From Levilactobacillus namurensis DSM 19117 (GTDB lineage: Bacteria; Bacillota; Bacilli; Lactobacillales; Lactobacillaceae): a DNA stretch of 34,856 bases. Below the pieces are notes generated by a model. It ran no database searches. It had not been told where the DNA came from and worked only from the letters and a program-made list of their open reading frames with translations. The stretch spans positions 1 through 34,856 of the forward strand of contig NZ_AZDT01000067.1 in the NCBI RefSeq assembly GCF_001434785.1. Direction: 5' to 3'. Shown piece by piece: positions 9,353-16,570 of this stretch. The translations under genes and the position numbers were made by a program. The first letter of the stretch is position 1. Each line of letters opens with the position of its first letter.

Positions 9353-9413
9353 AAAAAGGCGTTAAGGGCCACCGGTCAAGAGCCAAGACTCTTCACGACA
9401 CCACTTAACGCCT
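9353..9413 (-). terminator. Long-hairpin terminator after the NUDIX gene
   Basis: Minus strand: AGGCGTTAAG pairs with CTTAACGCCT at the base of a hairpin of about 57 bases, with a secondary GAAGAG/CTCTTG stem inside, followed by TTTTT. Confidence 0.75.
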
Positions 9414-9434
9414 ACGTTTCATCCAAACATTCAT

Positions 9435-9842
9435 CTATGCTTCGCGTTCAACCACTAACCGGGCAACGTCGGCTAAGTAGGGCAACTTGGCGGGAACGTC
9501 TTGCCGGGGCACCCATTGGGGCTGATACCGGTTCGTTGCCGTACTACGGGCCAGTTCGACACTGTGCACCGAAAGTTCAGGGGTCACCTGTTCGTCAGCC
9601 ACGAAGTAGGTCTCTGGTTGCCCCAAACGCACCACGCGGGTCAGGAACTCTAACTGGTCAGCTTGAACTTGAAAGAGGAGCTCTTCATCGAGTTCTCGCT
9701 GAACCGTCTTAGTCGGTGTCTCCCCCGCTAAGATGCCCCCACCAGGGACCGTCCAGTAATGCCGGCGGTCCTTGAAACGTTCAACTAACAAAATCGTATC
9801 AGTCTGACAATCATGGACAAAGCAACGGGCACAAGAACGCAT
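9435..9842 (-). CDS. NUDIX hydrolase
   Basis: A 135-residue NUDIX-fold protein that would cleave a nucleoside diphosphate linked to another group, depending on divalent metal. The NUDIX box runs from Gly35 to Leu56: GX5E with Glu41, then RELDEE with Arg49 and Glu50. The usual Gly near the end of the box is Leu. The substrate cannot be read from the sequence. An AGGAG lies eleven bases upstream of the ATG. It is transcribed alone, with a terminator behind it and the EamA permease gene upstream. Confidence 0.85.
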   Translation of the reverse strand: MRSCARCFVHDCQTDTILLVERFKDRRHYWTVPGGGILAGETPTKTVQRELDEELLFQVQADQLEFLTRVVRLGQPETYFVADEQVTPELSVHSVELARSTATNRYQPQWVPRQDVPAKLPYLADVARLVVEREA

Positions 9843-9977
9843 CGGAACTTCACTCCTTTTTAGGGTACGGTCATCGTTGCGTTAATTGTACCCCTAAACC
9901 CCAACTTCGTCCCTAGCAACGCTCACGTTTTCCGATTAGACGCACGAATGCCTTCTGGTTGACCATCCTCACCGATT

Positions 9978-10008
9978 AAAAAGGCCTCATCCCAACTAGG
10001 ACAAGGCC
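9978..10008 (-). terminator. Terminator after the EamA permease gene
   Basis: Minus strand: GGCCTTGTCC and GGATGAGGCC pair around TAGTTG and are followed by TTTTT. The hairpin at 19952-19986 has nearly the same design. Confidence 0.85.
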
Positions 10009-10041
10009 GTAATGATAAATTAACAACTATCTTCTAACCCG

Positions 10042-10950
10042 TTAGCTGCGCGGGTGCACCTGCTGCCGGTGCCACATCCCCCAAACGTTGGGCAGGACCA
10101 CCGCCGCAATAATGATGAAGACGCCTAGGATCTGTTGACCACTAACGGTTTCTCCCAACAGGATAAACGCCACTACGATCGACGATGGTAACTCCAGCGA
10201 CGAGAGAATGGGGCCAATGCCGAGGTCTAGCTGGGGCATAAACAGAGAATAGGCGACCAACGGAAAGACCATCGAGAACAGGGCAATCAAGACGCCCCAC
10301 TTAATCGTTGGTAGCGTGACCGGCGTCGTCGCAATCTGCGGGATCCAGACAATCGAGATTAAGATGAATGCCCCTAAACACAGCAACCAGGTCTTGGTCA
10401 TGGGGTCCAGGTTGTTCCCCAGTAACGCCGTAAACTGCATGGTGCAGGCATAACCGCACGCGGCCAAGAAAGCGTAAAACAGGCCCAATGGGGACAACGC
10501 CTGGGTAATGGGAAACAGCCCTGCCGCCAAGACGGTCCCAATCAGAACCAGCACAATGCTCAAAACCTGTAACCGTGACGGCCAGCGGCGCTGAATCACG
10601 GCCCCTAACAGAACCGACAGCCAGACTGCCTGCATCAACATGACCGCCGCGGCCGCCACCGGAATCAGCTTGAGCGCTTGAATGTAGAAGGTATTGGTAA
10701 ACCCTGACCCGGTCCCGGCCGCAATCACTAACCCAATCTGCTTCCAATTCGTATGCTGGTACCGTAACCAGTTGCGCCGGACGACGTGCACAATTCCTAG
10801 AATCACGACCGCACTCAAAAACGACCAAAATAGGAGTGGTCCGTTCACCACCCCTTCCCGGCGAGCAATCTTAAATAGGGACGCCGGAACCCCAAAACTA
10901 ATGGCTCCTAAAGCCACAAACACTGGTGCAATTTTCTTCAAAAAACTCAT
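10042..10950 (-). CDS. DMT-superfamily permease (EamA)
   Basis: A 302-residue integral membrane protein with about ten predicted helices in two EamA repeats (the second begins near residue 155). It belongs to the drug/metabolite transporter family; the substrate is unknown. In the second repeat the segment LGIGPILSSLELPSSIVVAFILLGE, read in parts (LSSLELPSS, LLGE), is typical. The first ATG (10950) directly touches AAAGG with no spacing, whereas the in-frame TTG three codons later sits nine bases behind it, so translation may really begin there. A strong promoter lies at 10981-11009. Confidence 0.82.
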   Translation of the reverse strand: MSFLKKIAPVFVALGAISFGVPASLFKIARREGVVNGPLLFWSFLSAVVILGIVHVVRRNWLRYQHTNWKQIGLVIAAGTGSGFTNTFYIQALKLIPVAAAAVMLMQAVWLSVLLGAVIQRRWPSRLQVLSIVLVLIGTVLAAGLFPITQALSPLGLFYAFLAACGYACTMQFTALLGNNLDPMTKTWLLCLGAFILISIVWIPQIATTPVTLPTIKWGVLIALFSMVFPLVAYSLFMPQLDLGIGPILSSLELPSSIVVAFILLGETVSGQQILGVFIIIAAVVLPNVWGMWHRQQVHPRS

Positions 10951-10980
10951 CCTTTATGTATCAATTAACTATACCCCTTT

Positions 10981-11009
10981 ATCATACACGGCCACCGGCC
11001 AATCGCCAA
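10981..11009 (-). promoter_or_regulatory. Promoter of the EamA permease gene
   Basis: Minus strand TTGGCG (11004-11009) and TATGAT (10981-10986) are 17 bases apart. The remaining stretch between this promoter and the T-box promoter (11010-11230) shows no gene or clear structure. Confidence 0.7.
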
Positions 11010-11230
11010 GTCCCGTTGGGCGTTCATCCCCTAGTTCAACGGTGCAACTCACGGGGGCACGCTCAGCTTAAAATGAGAATTAAATGAGAGAATAATTTAT
11101 TGCCCGTGGAATTTCTCCGATAATCATCCCCTACCCACAATCTAAATCCGAACGTTCTTAGGTTTGGTTCCATAATAAAATAACTTTTATACGCTTTTTA
11201 AATGTAACCGACTTCATTTCTGATTCCTGC

Positions 11231-11259
11231 TTGTACCCCTTAGTCATTTAGCGTATGCT
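11231..11259 (+). promoter_or_regulatory. Promoter of the T-box-controlled ECF transporter operon
   Basis: TTGTAC (11231-11236) and TATGCT (11254-11259) are 17 bases apart. Transcription would start near 11266, just ahead of the first arm of the inverted repeat that encloses the T-box. Confidence 0.7.
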
Positions 11260-11271
11260 ATAGGAAGTTAA

Positions 11272-11536
11272 ATTCAGATGAGAAAAGCTGCGACAAGATG
11301 AGTACCCGGTGTTCGTCACCCCCAGAGAGTCGCGTCGGCTGAAAAGCGACGGTGATGCCCGGTGAAGATGGTCTTGAAGAAGCTACTCGGGTAAATTCGT
11401 GAGCCCGGGTCGGAGCGATTCGTTACGATCAGGATAAGTCCCGTTCTCGGGAAAATCAGGGTGGTACCACGCAAACGCGTCCTTGAAAGTCAATGACTTT
11501 CGGGCGCGTTTTTCGTTGCCCCCTTCTCATCTGAAT
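11272..11536 (+). promoter_or_regulatory. T-box leader (specifier probably AUG, Met)
   Basis: The leader shows GATGAGTA at the base of stem I, AGAGAG in the distal part, the T-box AGGGTGGTACCACGC (11457-11471) and a terminator whose arms contain ACGCGTCC and GGGCGCGT (11476-11513) followed by TTTTT. The base stem CAAGA/TCTTG leaves a loop GAAGATGG, in which ATG at 11368-11370 followed by a purine is the likely specifier. This alignment is by eye. A perfect 13-base inverted repeat (11272-11284 with 11524-11536) encloses the whole element. The downstream genes would be transcribed when tRNA-Met is uncharged. Confidence 0.85.
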
Positions 11537-11570
11537 CCACCTAAAACCCATCTAAGGAGTGTGTCGTCTT

Positions 11571-12131
11571 ATGCCCAATAAGCAATCTAACTCAATTCGA
11601 ACCGTGGTCGCCACGGGAATCGGTGCTGCCATTATTTTTGTTTTAATGAAATTCGTTGCCATCCCAACGGGAATCCCTAACACCCAGTTTAACGTGGCCA
11701 TTGGATTTGCTGCGTTGTTAGGCGCCATCTTTGGTCCGGTCGCCGCGGGACTCGCCGTCTTTATCGGGCACGCCCTCAACGACTTTATCACTTACGGCTC
11801 CCCTTGGTGGACTTGGATCATCGTCGACGGCCTAGTGGGCGTTGCCTTCGGTCTGACCAAGAACCGGCTCAAAGTCGCTGACGGCGCGTTGAAGAAGGCC
11901 AAGTTGGTCTGGTTCAACATTTACCAAATCATCGTCAACTTCATCGCCTGGGTCCTCTTAGCCCCTACCGGTGACATTATCATCTACCACGAACCAGCCA
12001 GCAAGGTCTACCTCCAAGGCATCACGACCTGGATCATTGACTCTATCTCCGTTGCTATCATTGGGACGTTACTGCTGGTTCTTTACGCTCGAACTCGAAC
12101 GCAACGTGGCAGCTTAAAGAAGGAAAAATAA
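11571..12131 (+). CDS. ECF transporter S component (UPF0397; methionine-type candidate)
   Basis: A 186-residue membrane protein with five to six helices of the UPF0397 family, the substrate-binding S component of an ECF transporter. Typical segments are VVATGIGAAIIF, the IPTGIPNTQFN stretch near residue 30, IGHALNDFITYGSPWWTW, and NFIAWVLLAPTGDIIIYHEPASK. The start at 11571 lies behind AAGGAG; an in-frame GTG at 11559 overlaps that site and is unlikely. The ATPase and T-component genes follow closely. Regulon studies of S-box and Met T-box control have linked members of this family (named mtsT) to uptake of methionine or a precursor, and the AUG specifier here agrees. A thiamine-related substrate, suggested by the thiazole genes next door, is the alternative. 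Confidence 0.85.
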   Translation: MPNKQSNSIRTVVATGIGAAIIFVLMKFVAIPTGIPNTQFNVAIGFAALLGAIFGPVAAGLAVFIGHALNDFITYGSPWWTWIIVDGLVGVAFGLTKNRLKVADGALKKAKLVWFNIYQIIVNFIAWVLLAPTGDIIIYHEPASKVYLQGITTWIIDSISVAIIGTLLLVLYARTRTQRGSLKKEK

Positions 12132-12134
12132 GTT

Positions 12135-13841
12135 ATGACTGCACCCATTATTAGTTTTCGTGATTTTTCGTTTCAGTATAACAGCCAAACGGAACCCACC
12201 CTGCGCCACATCAATCTCGATATTTATCCAGGTGAAAAGGTCCTGATTGCGGGGCCCTCCGGTTCGGGGAAGTCGACACTGGGGCGGTGTCTAAACGGGT
12301 TAATTCCACAATCGTACCCGGGGACGATTTCCGGTCATGCCACCGTTGCGGGCCAAGACATCCAGCAAAGTTCGATTTTTGATCTCTCGCTCAACGTGGG
12401 AACCGTCTTGCAAGATCCCGATAGTCAATTCGTAGGGCTCTCCGTGGTCGAAGATATGGCCTTCTCGCTAGAAAACGACCAGCAGGCCCAACCCGCGATG
12501 CGTCAGGCGACCCACCAATGGGCCCAAACGTTGAACCTCCAAGACCTCCTGACCCACCATCCCCAAGAGCTCTCAGGTGGTCAGAAGCAACGAGTTGCCA
12601 TGGCAGGCGTGTTGATCGACAACAGTAAGATTCTCCTGTTCGACGAACCCCTCGCCAGCCTGGATCCCGCTTCCGGAAAAGCCTCGATGGCGCTAATCGA
12701 CCGGTTGGCACGGACCCAGGACCTGACGGTGGTGATTATCGAACACCGCATCGAGGACGTTTTACAGCAGCCCATTGACCGGTTGATCGTCATGCAGGAC
12801 GGACAAATCGTGGCCAATGACCGCCCCGAAACTATCCTACGCGACTCCCTAATGGCCCAACAAGGGTTGCGGGAACCACTCTACTTGTCAGCCTTAAAAC
12901 TCGCTGGTATTTCCCTAGCAGACTGCCAACACCTAGATGACTTGGCCCAACTTGACGCACCGCATCTCACGACCACCCTGCAACACTGGACGGCCGGCGT
13001 CACCCTCAAGACACCAGTCACTCACACCCAACCGCTCCTGACTATCGACCATTTGACTTTCGGTTACGCGCCGGACCAGCCGATTTTTAAAGATCTATCC
13101 ACGACGATCCACCGGGGCGATATGATTAGTCTGGTCGGCCAAAACGGTGTCGGTAAATCTACGCTGAGTAACCTCATCACCGGCTTCTTAACACCGCAAG
13201 CCGGCCACCTGACCTTCGATGGCCAGTCCCTAGACCCTTGCTCAGTCAAAGAACGGGCTGACCATATTGGTTACATCCTCCAAGATCCCAATCAGATGTT
13301 GTCCAAGACCTTGATCTACGATGAAGTCGCCACCGGGTTGGTCCTCCGCGGATTGGATGCCCAAACGATCGAGCAACGGGTATTGGCAACGTTAAAGATT
13401 TGTGGCCTCTACGAATTTCGGCATTGGCCCGTATCGGCATTGAGCTTTGGTCAAAAGAAGCGGGTCACCATCGCCGCAATCTTGGTCCTCCAACCCGCAA
13501 TGCTGATTCTGGATGAGCCCACGGCCGGACAAGACCTACAGCACTACACCGACATGATGCAGTTCTTAGCGCAACTCAACCGCGAACAGGGCATCACCAT
13601 TATCCTCATCACCCACGACATGCACCTGATGCTGGAGTACACCGACCGCACCATCGTTTTAGGTCAGGGGGGGATTCTCATGGACGCCGCTCCTGCTGAC
13701 GTGTTAACGAATCAAGCCATCATCGACCAGGCTTCACTGGCGAAGACCAGTCTTTACACGTTAGCGGAACAACACCACCTGAACCCCACTGAGTTTGTCG
13801 CTAAATTTGTTCAAGCAGAACGGGAGGCCCGCCAACAATGA
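12135..13841 (+). CDS. ECF transporter ATPase, two fused ABC domains
   Basis: A 568-residue protein with two ABC ATPase domains in tandem, equivalent to EcfA1 and EcfA2 fused, as in YkoD-type systems. Domain 1 has Walker A GPSGSGKST (residues 40-48), signature LSGGQKQRVAMAG near 148 and Walker B ILLFDEP. Domain 2 has Walker A GQNGVGKST near 335, a modified signature LSFGQKKRV near 437 and LILDEPTAG. It powers the neighbouring S and T components from the cytosolic side. Its start lies three bases after the S-component stop, and its stop overlaps the start of the T component by four bases, so all three are one operon. Confidence 0.93.
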   Translation: MTAPIISFRDFSFQYNSQTEPTLRHINLDIYPGEKVLIAGPSGSGKSTLGRCLNGLIPQSYPGTISGHATVAGQDIQQSSIFDLSLNVGTVLQDPDSQFVGLSVVEDMAFSLENDQQAQPAMRQATHQWAQTLNLQDLLTHHPQELSGGQKQRVAMAGVLIDNSKILLFDEPLASLDPASGKASMALIDRLARTQDLTVVIIEHRIEDVLQQPIDRLIVMQDGQIVANDRPETILRDSLMAQQGLREPLYLSALKLAGISLADCQHLDDLAQLDAPHLTTTLQHWTAGVTLKTPVTHTQPLLTIDHLTFGYAPDQPIFKDLSTTIHRGDMISLVGQNGVGKSTLSNLITGFLTPQAGHLTFDGQSLDPCSVKERADHIGYILQDPNQMLSKTLIYDEVATGLVLRGLDAQTIEQRVLATLKICGLYEFRHWPVSALSFGQKKRVTIAAILVLQPAMLILDEPTAGQDLQHYTDMMQFLAQLNREQGITIILITHDMHLMLEYTDRTIVLGQGGILMDAAPADVLTNQAIIDQASLAKTSLYTLAEQHHLNPTEFVAKFVQAEREARQQ

Positions 13842-14677
13842 CTCACCAACTCTTAATTGGGTACGCCGACCGACAGACCTTCTTAAACCGACTTAGTGGC
13901 AGCACCAAGTTGCTCTGCTTTGTCGGCCTATCGATTATCGGCATGACGACCTACGATACCCGCTACCTCTTAGGCATCATGGTCCTTTCCCTGATTCTCT
14001 TTCACTTCGCTAAAATCAAGTTCCATGAAATTTCGTTCGTCTTAAGCGTCATCCTGGGGTTCTCCGTCTTAAACCTTCTGATGGTTTACGTCTTCGCTCC
14101 CCATTACGGCGTTAGCATCTACGGCACGGAACACCTTTTATTGGGGCACCACGCCGCTTATTTCAACCTCACCACTGAACAACTCTTCTACGAGTTCAAC
14201 TTACTCCTGAAGTACACCTTCATGGTTCCCCTAGCATTGATCTTTCTGATGACCACCAACCCTAGTGAATTCGCCGCAAGCCTCAACCGCATCGGCGTCT
14301 CCTACCGGATCAGTTACTCGGTGGCCATTGCCCTACGCTACATCCCCGATGTTCAAAGTGACTACCGGACCATTAGCTTGGCCCAGCAGGCCCGGGGGTT
14401 TGAGATCTCCAAGAAGGCCAGTCTGATGACCCGGGCTCGTGGTGGGGTCCAGATCCTACTCCCCTTGATTTTCTCGAGCCTTGATCGGATTGAGACCATC
14501 AGCCAAGCTATGGAGCTGCGCCGCTTTGGTAAGGGAAAACGCCGGACTTGGTATATGGCCCAACGCTTCCGACGCAATGATTATCTAGCACTGCTGATTG
14601 TCGGTGCCCTGATTATCCTGGGCATCGTCCTATTTAAAGTCAACGGTGGCCGCTTCTGGAACCCATTTCACGCTTGA
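13838..14677 (+). CDS. ECF transporter T component (EcfT/CbiQ family)
   Basis: A 279-residue transmembrane coupling subunit with about five or six helices. The first coupling motif is intact (QQARGFEISKK, near residue 188); the second, normally another Ala-Arg-Gly, reads ELRRFGKG near residue 228. These helices dock into the two ATPase domains of the preceding gene. GGGAGG lies ten bases before the ATG, and the start overlaps the ATPase gene as ATGA. A terminator shared with the convergent thiE follows. Confidence 0.9.
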   Translation: MTHQLLIGYADRQTFLNRLSGSTKLLCFVGLSIIGMTTYDTRYLLGIMVLSLILFHFAKIKFHEISFVLSVILGFSVLNLLMVYVFAPHYGVSIYGTEHLLLGHHAAYFNLTTEQLFYEFNLLLKYTFMVPLALIFLMTTNPSEFAASLNRIGVSYRISYSVAIALRYIPDVQSDYRTISLAQQARGFEISKKASLMTRARGGVQILLPLIFSSLDRIETISQAMELRRFGKGKRRTWYMAQRFRRNDYLALLIVGALIILGIVLFKVNGGRFWNPFHA

Positions 14678-14682
14678 CCTTC

Positions 14683-14732
14683 AAGTCCTGACCTGTCGCG
14701 CTGATTCAACGCACGACGGTCAGGACTTTTTT
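14683..14732. terminator. Bidirectional terminator between ecfT and thiE
   Basis: AAGTCCTGACC and GGTCAGGACTT pair perfectly; the plus strand continues with a T-run. The hairpin overlaps the last codons of thiE, so its 3' end doubles as part of the terminator. Confidence 0.85.
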
Positions 14733-15338
14733 GCGTAATGCTTGGGCTGCCAAGTCGGGATGAGGAGCCTTCATGATTGCCGATACCACGGCCACCCCCG
14801 CCACCTGGGCCGGCTGAACCGCCAGCATGTTGGTCGAATTTAAGCCCCCGATGGCGTAGACCGGAATGGGGACCGCCGATTGAATCGCCGCTAGTGTCGC
14901 CACACTGGTATGCACCGTTTTCACATGAGTCGTGGTGGGAAAAATGGCCCCCACCCCTAGGTAGTCCGCACCCGCTCGCACTGCCAGTTGGGCTTGACGG
15001 ACCGTCTTAGTCGTCGCCCCAATAATCTTGCGCGGTCCCAGTAACCGGCGCGCAACGTCGACTGGGATATCCTGCTGGCCCAGGTGCACACCAGCTGCGT
15101 TCACCGCCAGTGCAATGTCTAAACGGTCGTCAATAATCAAAGGGAGCTCATACTGATCCGTGATGGCTTTGACCTGTTGCGCTAGTTGGAAGTAATGACG
15201 ACTATCCAGCGATTTCTCTCGCAACTGCACCAAGTCTACGCCTCCCTGACAAGCCAGTTCTAATCGGCACAAAAAGGCCTCCTCTTCGATTCCCAAGCGG
15301 TCAGTTACTAAGTACAACGGTCGTTTTCCTACACGCAT
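14706..15338 (-). CDS. thiE: Thiamine-phosphate synthase
   Basis: A 210-residue TIM-barrel enzyme that joins HMP pyrophosphate to thiazole phosphate, giving thiamine phosphate. Recognisable blocks are LYLVTDR at the start, VQLREK, LIIDDRLDIAL with GVHLGQQD, GATTKT, YLGVGAIFPTTT, VYAIGGL and GVAVVSAI. The usual Lys after the FPTxT motif is His here, with a Lys two residues later. I start it at 15338, behind GGGAGG; a longer frame to 15377 overlaps that site. It is divergent from the thiS operon. A weak TGTACA-17-TACACT promoter can be read on its side, and I see no TPP riboswitch in its short leader. Confidence 0.92.
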   Translation of the reverse strand: MRVGKRPLYLVTDRLGIEEEAFLCRLELACQGGVDLVQLREKSLDSRHYFQLAQQVKAITDQYELPLIIDDRLDIALAVNAAGVHLGQQDIPVDVARRLLGPRKIIGATTKTVRQAQLAVRAGADYLGVGAIFPTTTHVKTVHTSVATLAAIQSAVPIPVYAIGGLNSTNMLAVQPAQVAGVAVVSAIMKAPHPDLAAQALRKKVLTVVR

Positions 15339-15430
15339 TTTGGTTGTCCTCCCATGATGTTTCAAATGGTAAATCATTTACGCCTCAGTGTAGCGAATTC
15401 ATCCAACTTTGTACAGCTTTATGTTTAGAC

Positions 15431-15459
15431 TTGACATTTATTTTCAGGTTGCGTATAAC
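15431..15459 (+). promoter_or_regulatory. Promoter of the thiazole operon
   Basis: TTGACA (15431-15436), 17 bases, TATAAC (15454-15459). The transcript would begin near 15466 with an 8-bp hairpin (AACGAGTT/AACTCGTT, to about 15488) before the TPP aptamer. Confidence 0.85.
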
Positions 15460-15501
15460 TAACGTAACGAGTTTTCAGAACTCGTTTTCATTCAGCAACC
15501 G

Positions 15502-15577
15502 TTCGTCTGGGGTGCCACTTGGCTGAGATTAAACCCATCGAACCTGATGTAGTTAGAACTACCGAAGGAAGCGCGAC
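15502..15577 (+). promoter_or_regulatory. TPP riboswitch (THI element)
   Basis: The conserved aptamer blocks appear in order: GGGGTGCC, GCTGAGA (15522-15528), ACCC, GAACCTGAT (ending 15548) and CGAAGGAAG (15563-15571). It senses thiamine pyrophosphate and should turn off thiS-thiF-thiG and the two genes behind them when TPP is abundant. Confidence 0.95.
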
Positions 15578-15652
15578 TTGCCAATGTGACTCAGGAACCA
15601 CTGGGTCTTCCGTTTTCGGGATTTTTCCCGTCATAACGGTCCTTTTGTGCGC

Positions 15653-15696
15653 AATTCCCCTTTCTTCGCGACGTTCGTAGAAAGGGAAATTTTTTT
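15653..15696 (+). terminator. Riboswitch expression platform: terminator that also holds the thiS ribosome binding site
   Basis: TTCCCCTTTCT pairs with AGAAAGGGAA across a twelve-base loop and is followed by a T-run that ends at the thiS ATG. The only purine-rich Shine-Dalgarno candidate (AAAGGG) is in the 3' arm, so the same hairpin can stop transcription and hide the ribosome binding site. Confidence 0.8.
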
Positions 15697-15897
15697 ATGC
15701 TTACGATTAACGGAGAACCAGCCGCTACGGCAACTGGCACCACCATTTTGGCGTTACTCACCGCCCGCCACACACCCATTGAACACCTGGTCGTCGAGGT
15801 CAACGGCCAAATCATCCACCACACCGACTTTGCGACCACCACCCTTCAAACCGACGACCAAGTTGAGATTATCACCTTCGTCGGCGGCGGCCGTTAG
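15697..15897 (+). CDS. thiS: Sulfur carrier protein ThiS
   Basis: A 66-residue ubiquitin-like protein that carries sulfur as a C-terminal thiocarboxylate for thiazole formation. It starts MLTING and has the hydrophobic VVEVNGQII strand and the ending VEIITFVGGG typical of ThiS. An extra Arg66 follows the Gly-Gly-Gly, whereas functional ThiS proteins I know end on glycine; this may need trimming before ThiF can adenylate it. The ATG lies directly behind the riboswitch terminator. thiF follows ten bases after the stop. Confidence 0.92.
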   Translation: MLTINGEPAATATGTTILALLTARHTPIEHLVVEVNGQIIHHTDFATTTLQTDDQVEIITFVGGGR

Positions 15898-15907
15898 GAG
15901 GCGCCCC

Positions 15908-16558
15908 ATGCACACACCACCCGTCATTCAAGGCCAAGCACCCGACCAAGTCTATACCCAAATGAAAGCCCGTAACGTTACCGCATCCACCGCCAAGCTT
16001 TCGGCGGCCCACGTCGCCATCGCGGGAGCGGGCGGATTAGGGTCCAACATTGCCATCGCCTTAGCCCGCATTGGCGTCGGCACCCTGACCCTAGTTGATT
16101 TCGACGTGATTGAACTTAGCAATCTCAATCGCCAACAATACAAGCTGAGTCAGGTCGGCATGCCCAAGGTCACCGCCCTCAAGCAGAACTTACAGGAATT
16201 CAATCCCTTTATCACCATCCACGCCTATCAGGAAAAGCTCACGCCCGCAACCATTTCCAAATACTTATCTTCGGCAGACATCATCTGCGAGGCCTTTGAC
16301 GCCCCCCAGGAGAAAGCTATGCTCTTAGAAGCGGTCGGCACCCAATTTCCTGCCAAGCCCCTGGTCATGGCGACTGGCATGGCGGGAATCCACAGTGCCA
16401 ATACCATTACGACCAAGCAACTACGTCCCAACCTCTACATCGCCGGCGATGGCACGTCCACGGGCGCTAAGGGCCTCATGGCTCCGCGCGTGATGATTGC
16501 CGCTGGCCACGAAGCCAACATGATTACCCGTTTGATTTTAGGTAAAACAACCATTTAG
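15908..16558 (+). CDS. thiF: ThiS adenylyltransferase ThiF, short family-2 form
   Basis: A 216-residue E1-like enzyme that adenylates the C terminus of ThiS. The nucleotide-binding loop is GAGGLGS (residues 40-46), and VDFDVIELSNLNRQQY (63-78) contains the Arg finger and the Asp pair. It is shorter than E. coli ThiF, with one Cys (about 127) and no CxxC zinc pairs, matching the family-2 ThiF found in clostridial thiS-thiF-thiG-thiH clusters. I place the start at 15908 behind AGGAGG; the same frame runs open further upstream through thiS, but only as a shadow. No sulfurtransferase gene is in the operon. Confidence 0.92.
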   Translation: MHTPPVIQGQAPDQVYTQMKARNVTASTAKLSAAHVAIAGAGGLGSNIAIALARIGVGTLTLVDFDVIELSNLNRQQYKLSQVGMPKVTALKQNLQEFNPFITIHAYQEKLTPATISKYLSSADIICEAFDAPQEKAMLLEAVGTQFPAKPLVMATGMAGIHSANTITTKQLRPNLYIAGDGTSTGAKGLMAPRVMIAAGHEANMITRLILGKTTI

Positions 16559-16570
16559 GAGGAATATCCC

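Noticed and set aside
10301-10828. A 175-codon minus-strand frame inside the EamA gene
   Set aside because: It lies in another frame of the same strand as a well-supported membrane protein gene, with no separate start signal.
15647-15907. N-terminal extension of thiF through the thiS region
   Set aside because: The extension runs in another frame of thiS, reads as low-complexity sequence and would skip the AGGAGG directly ahead of 15908.
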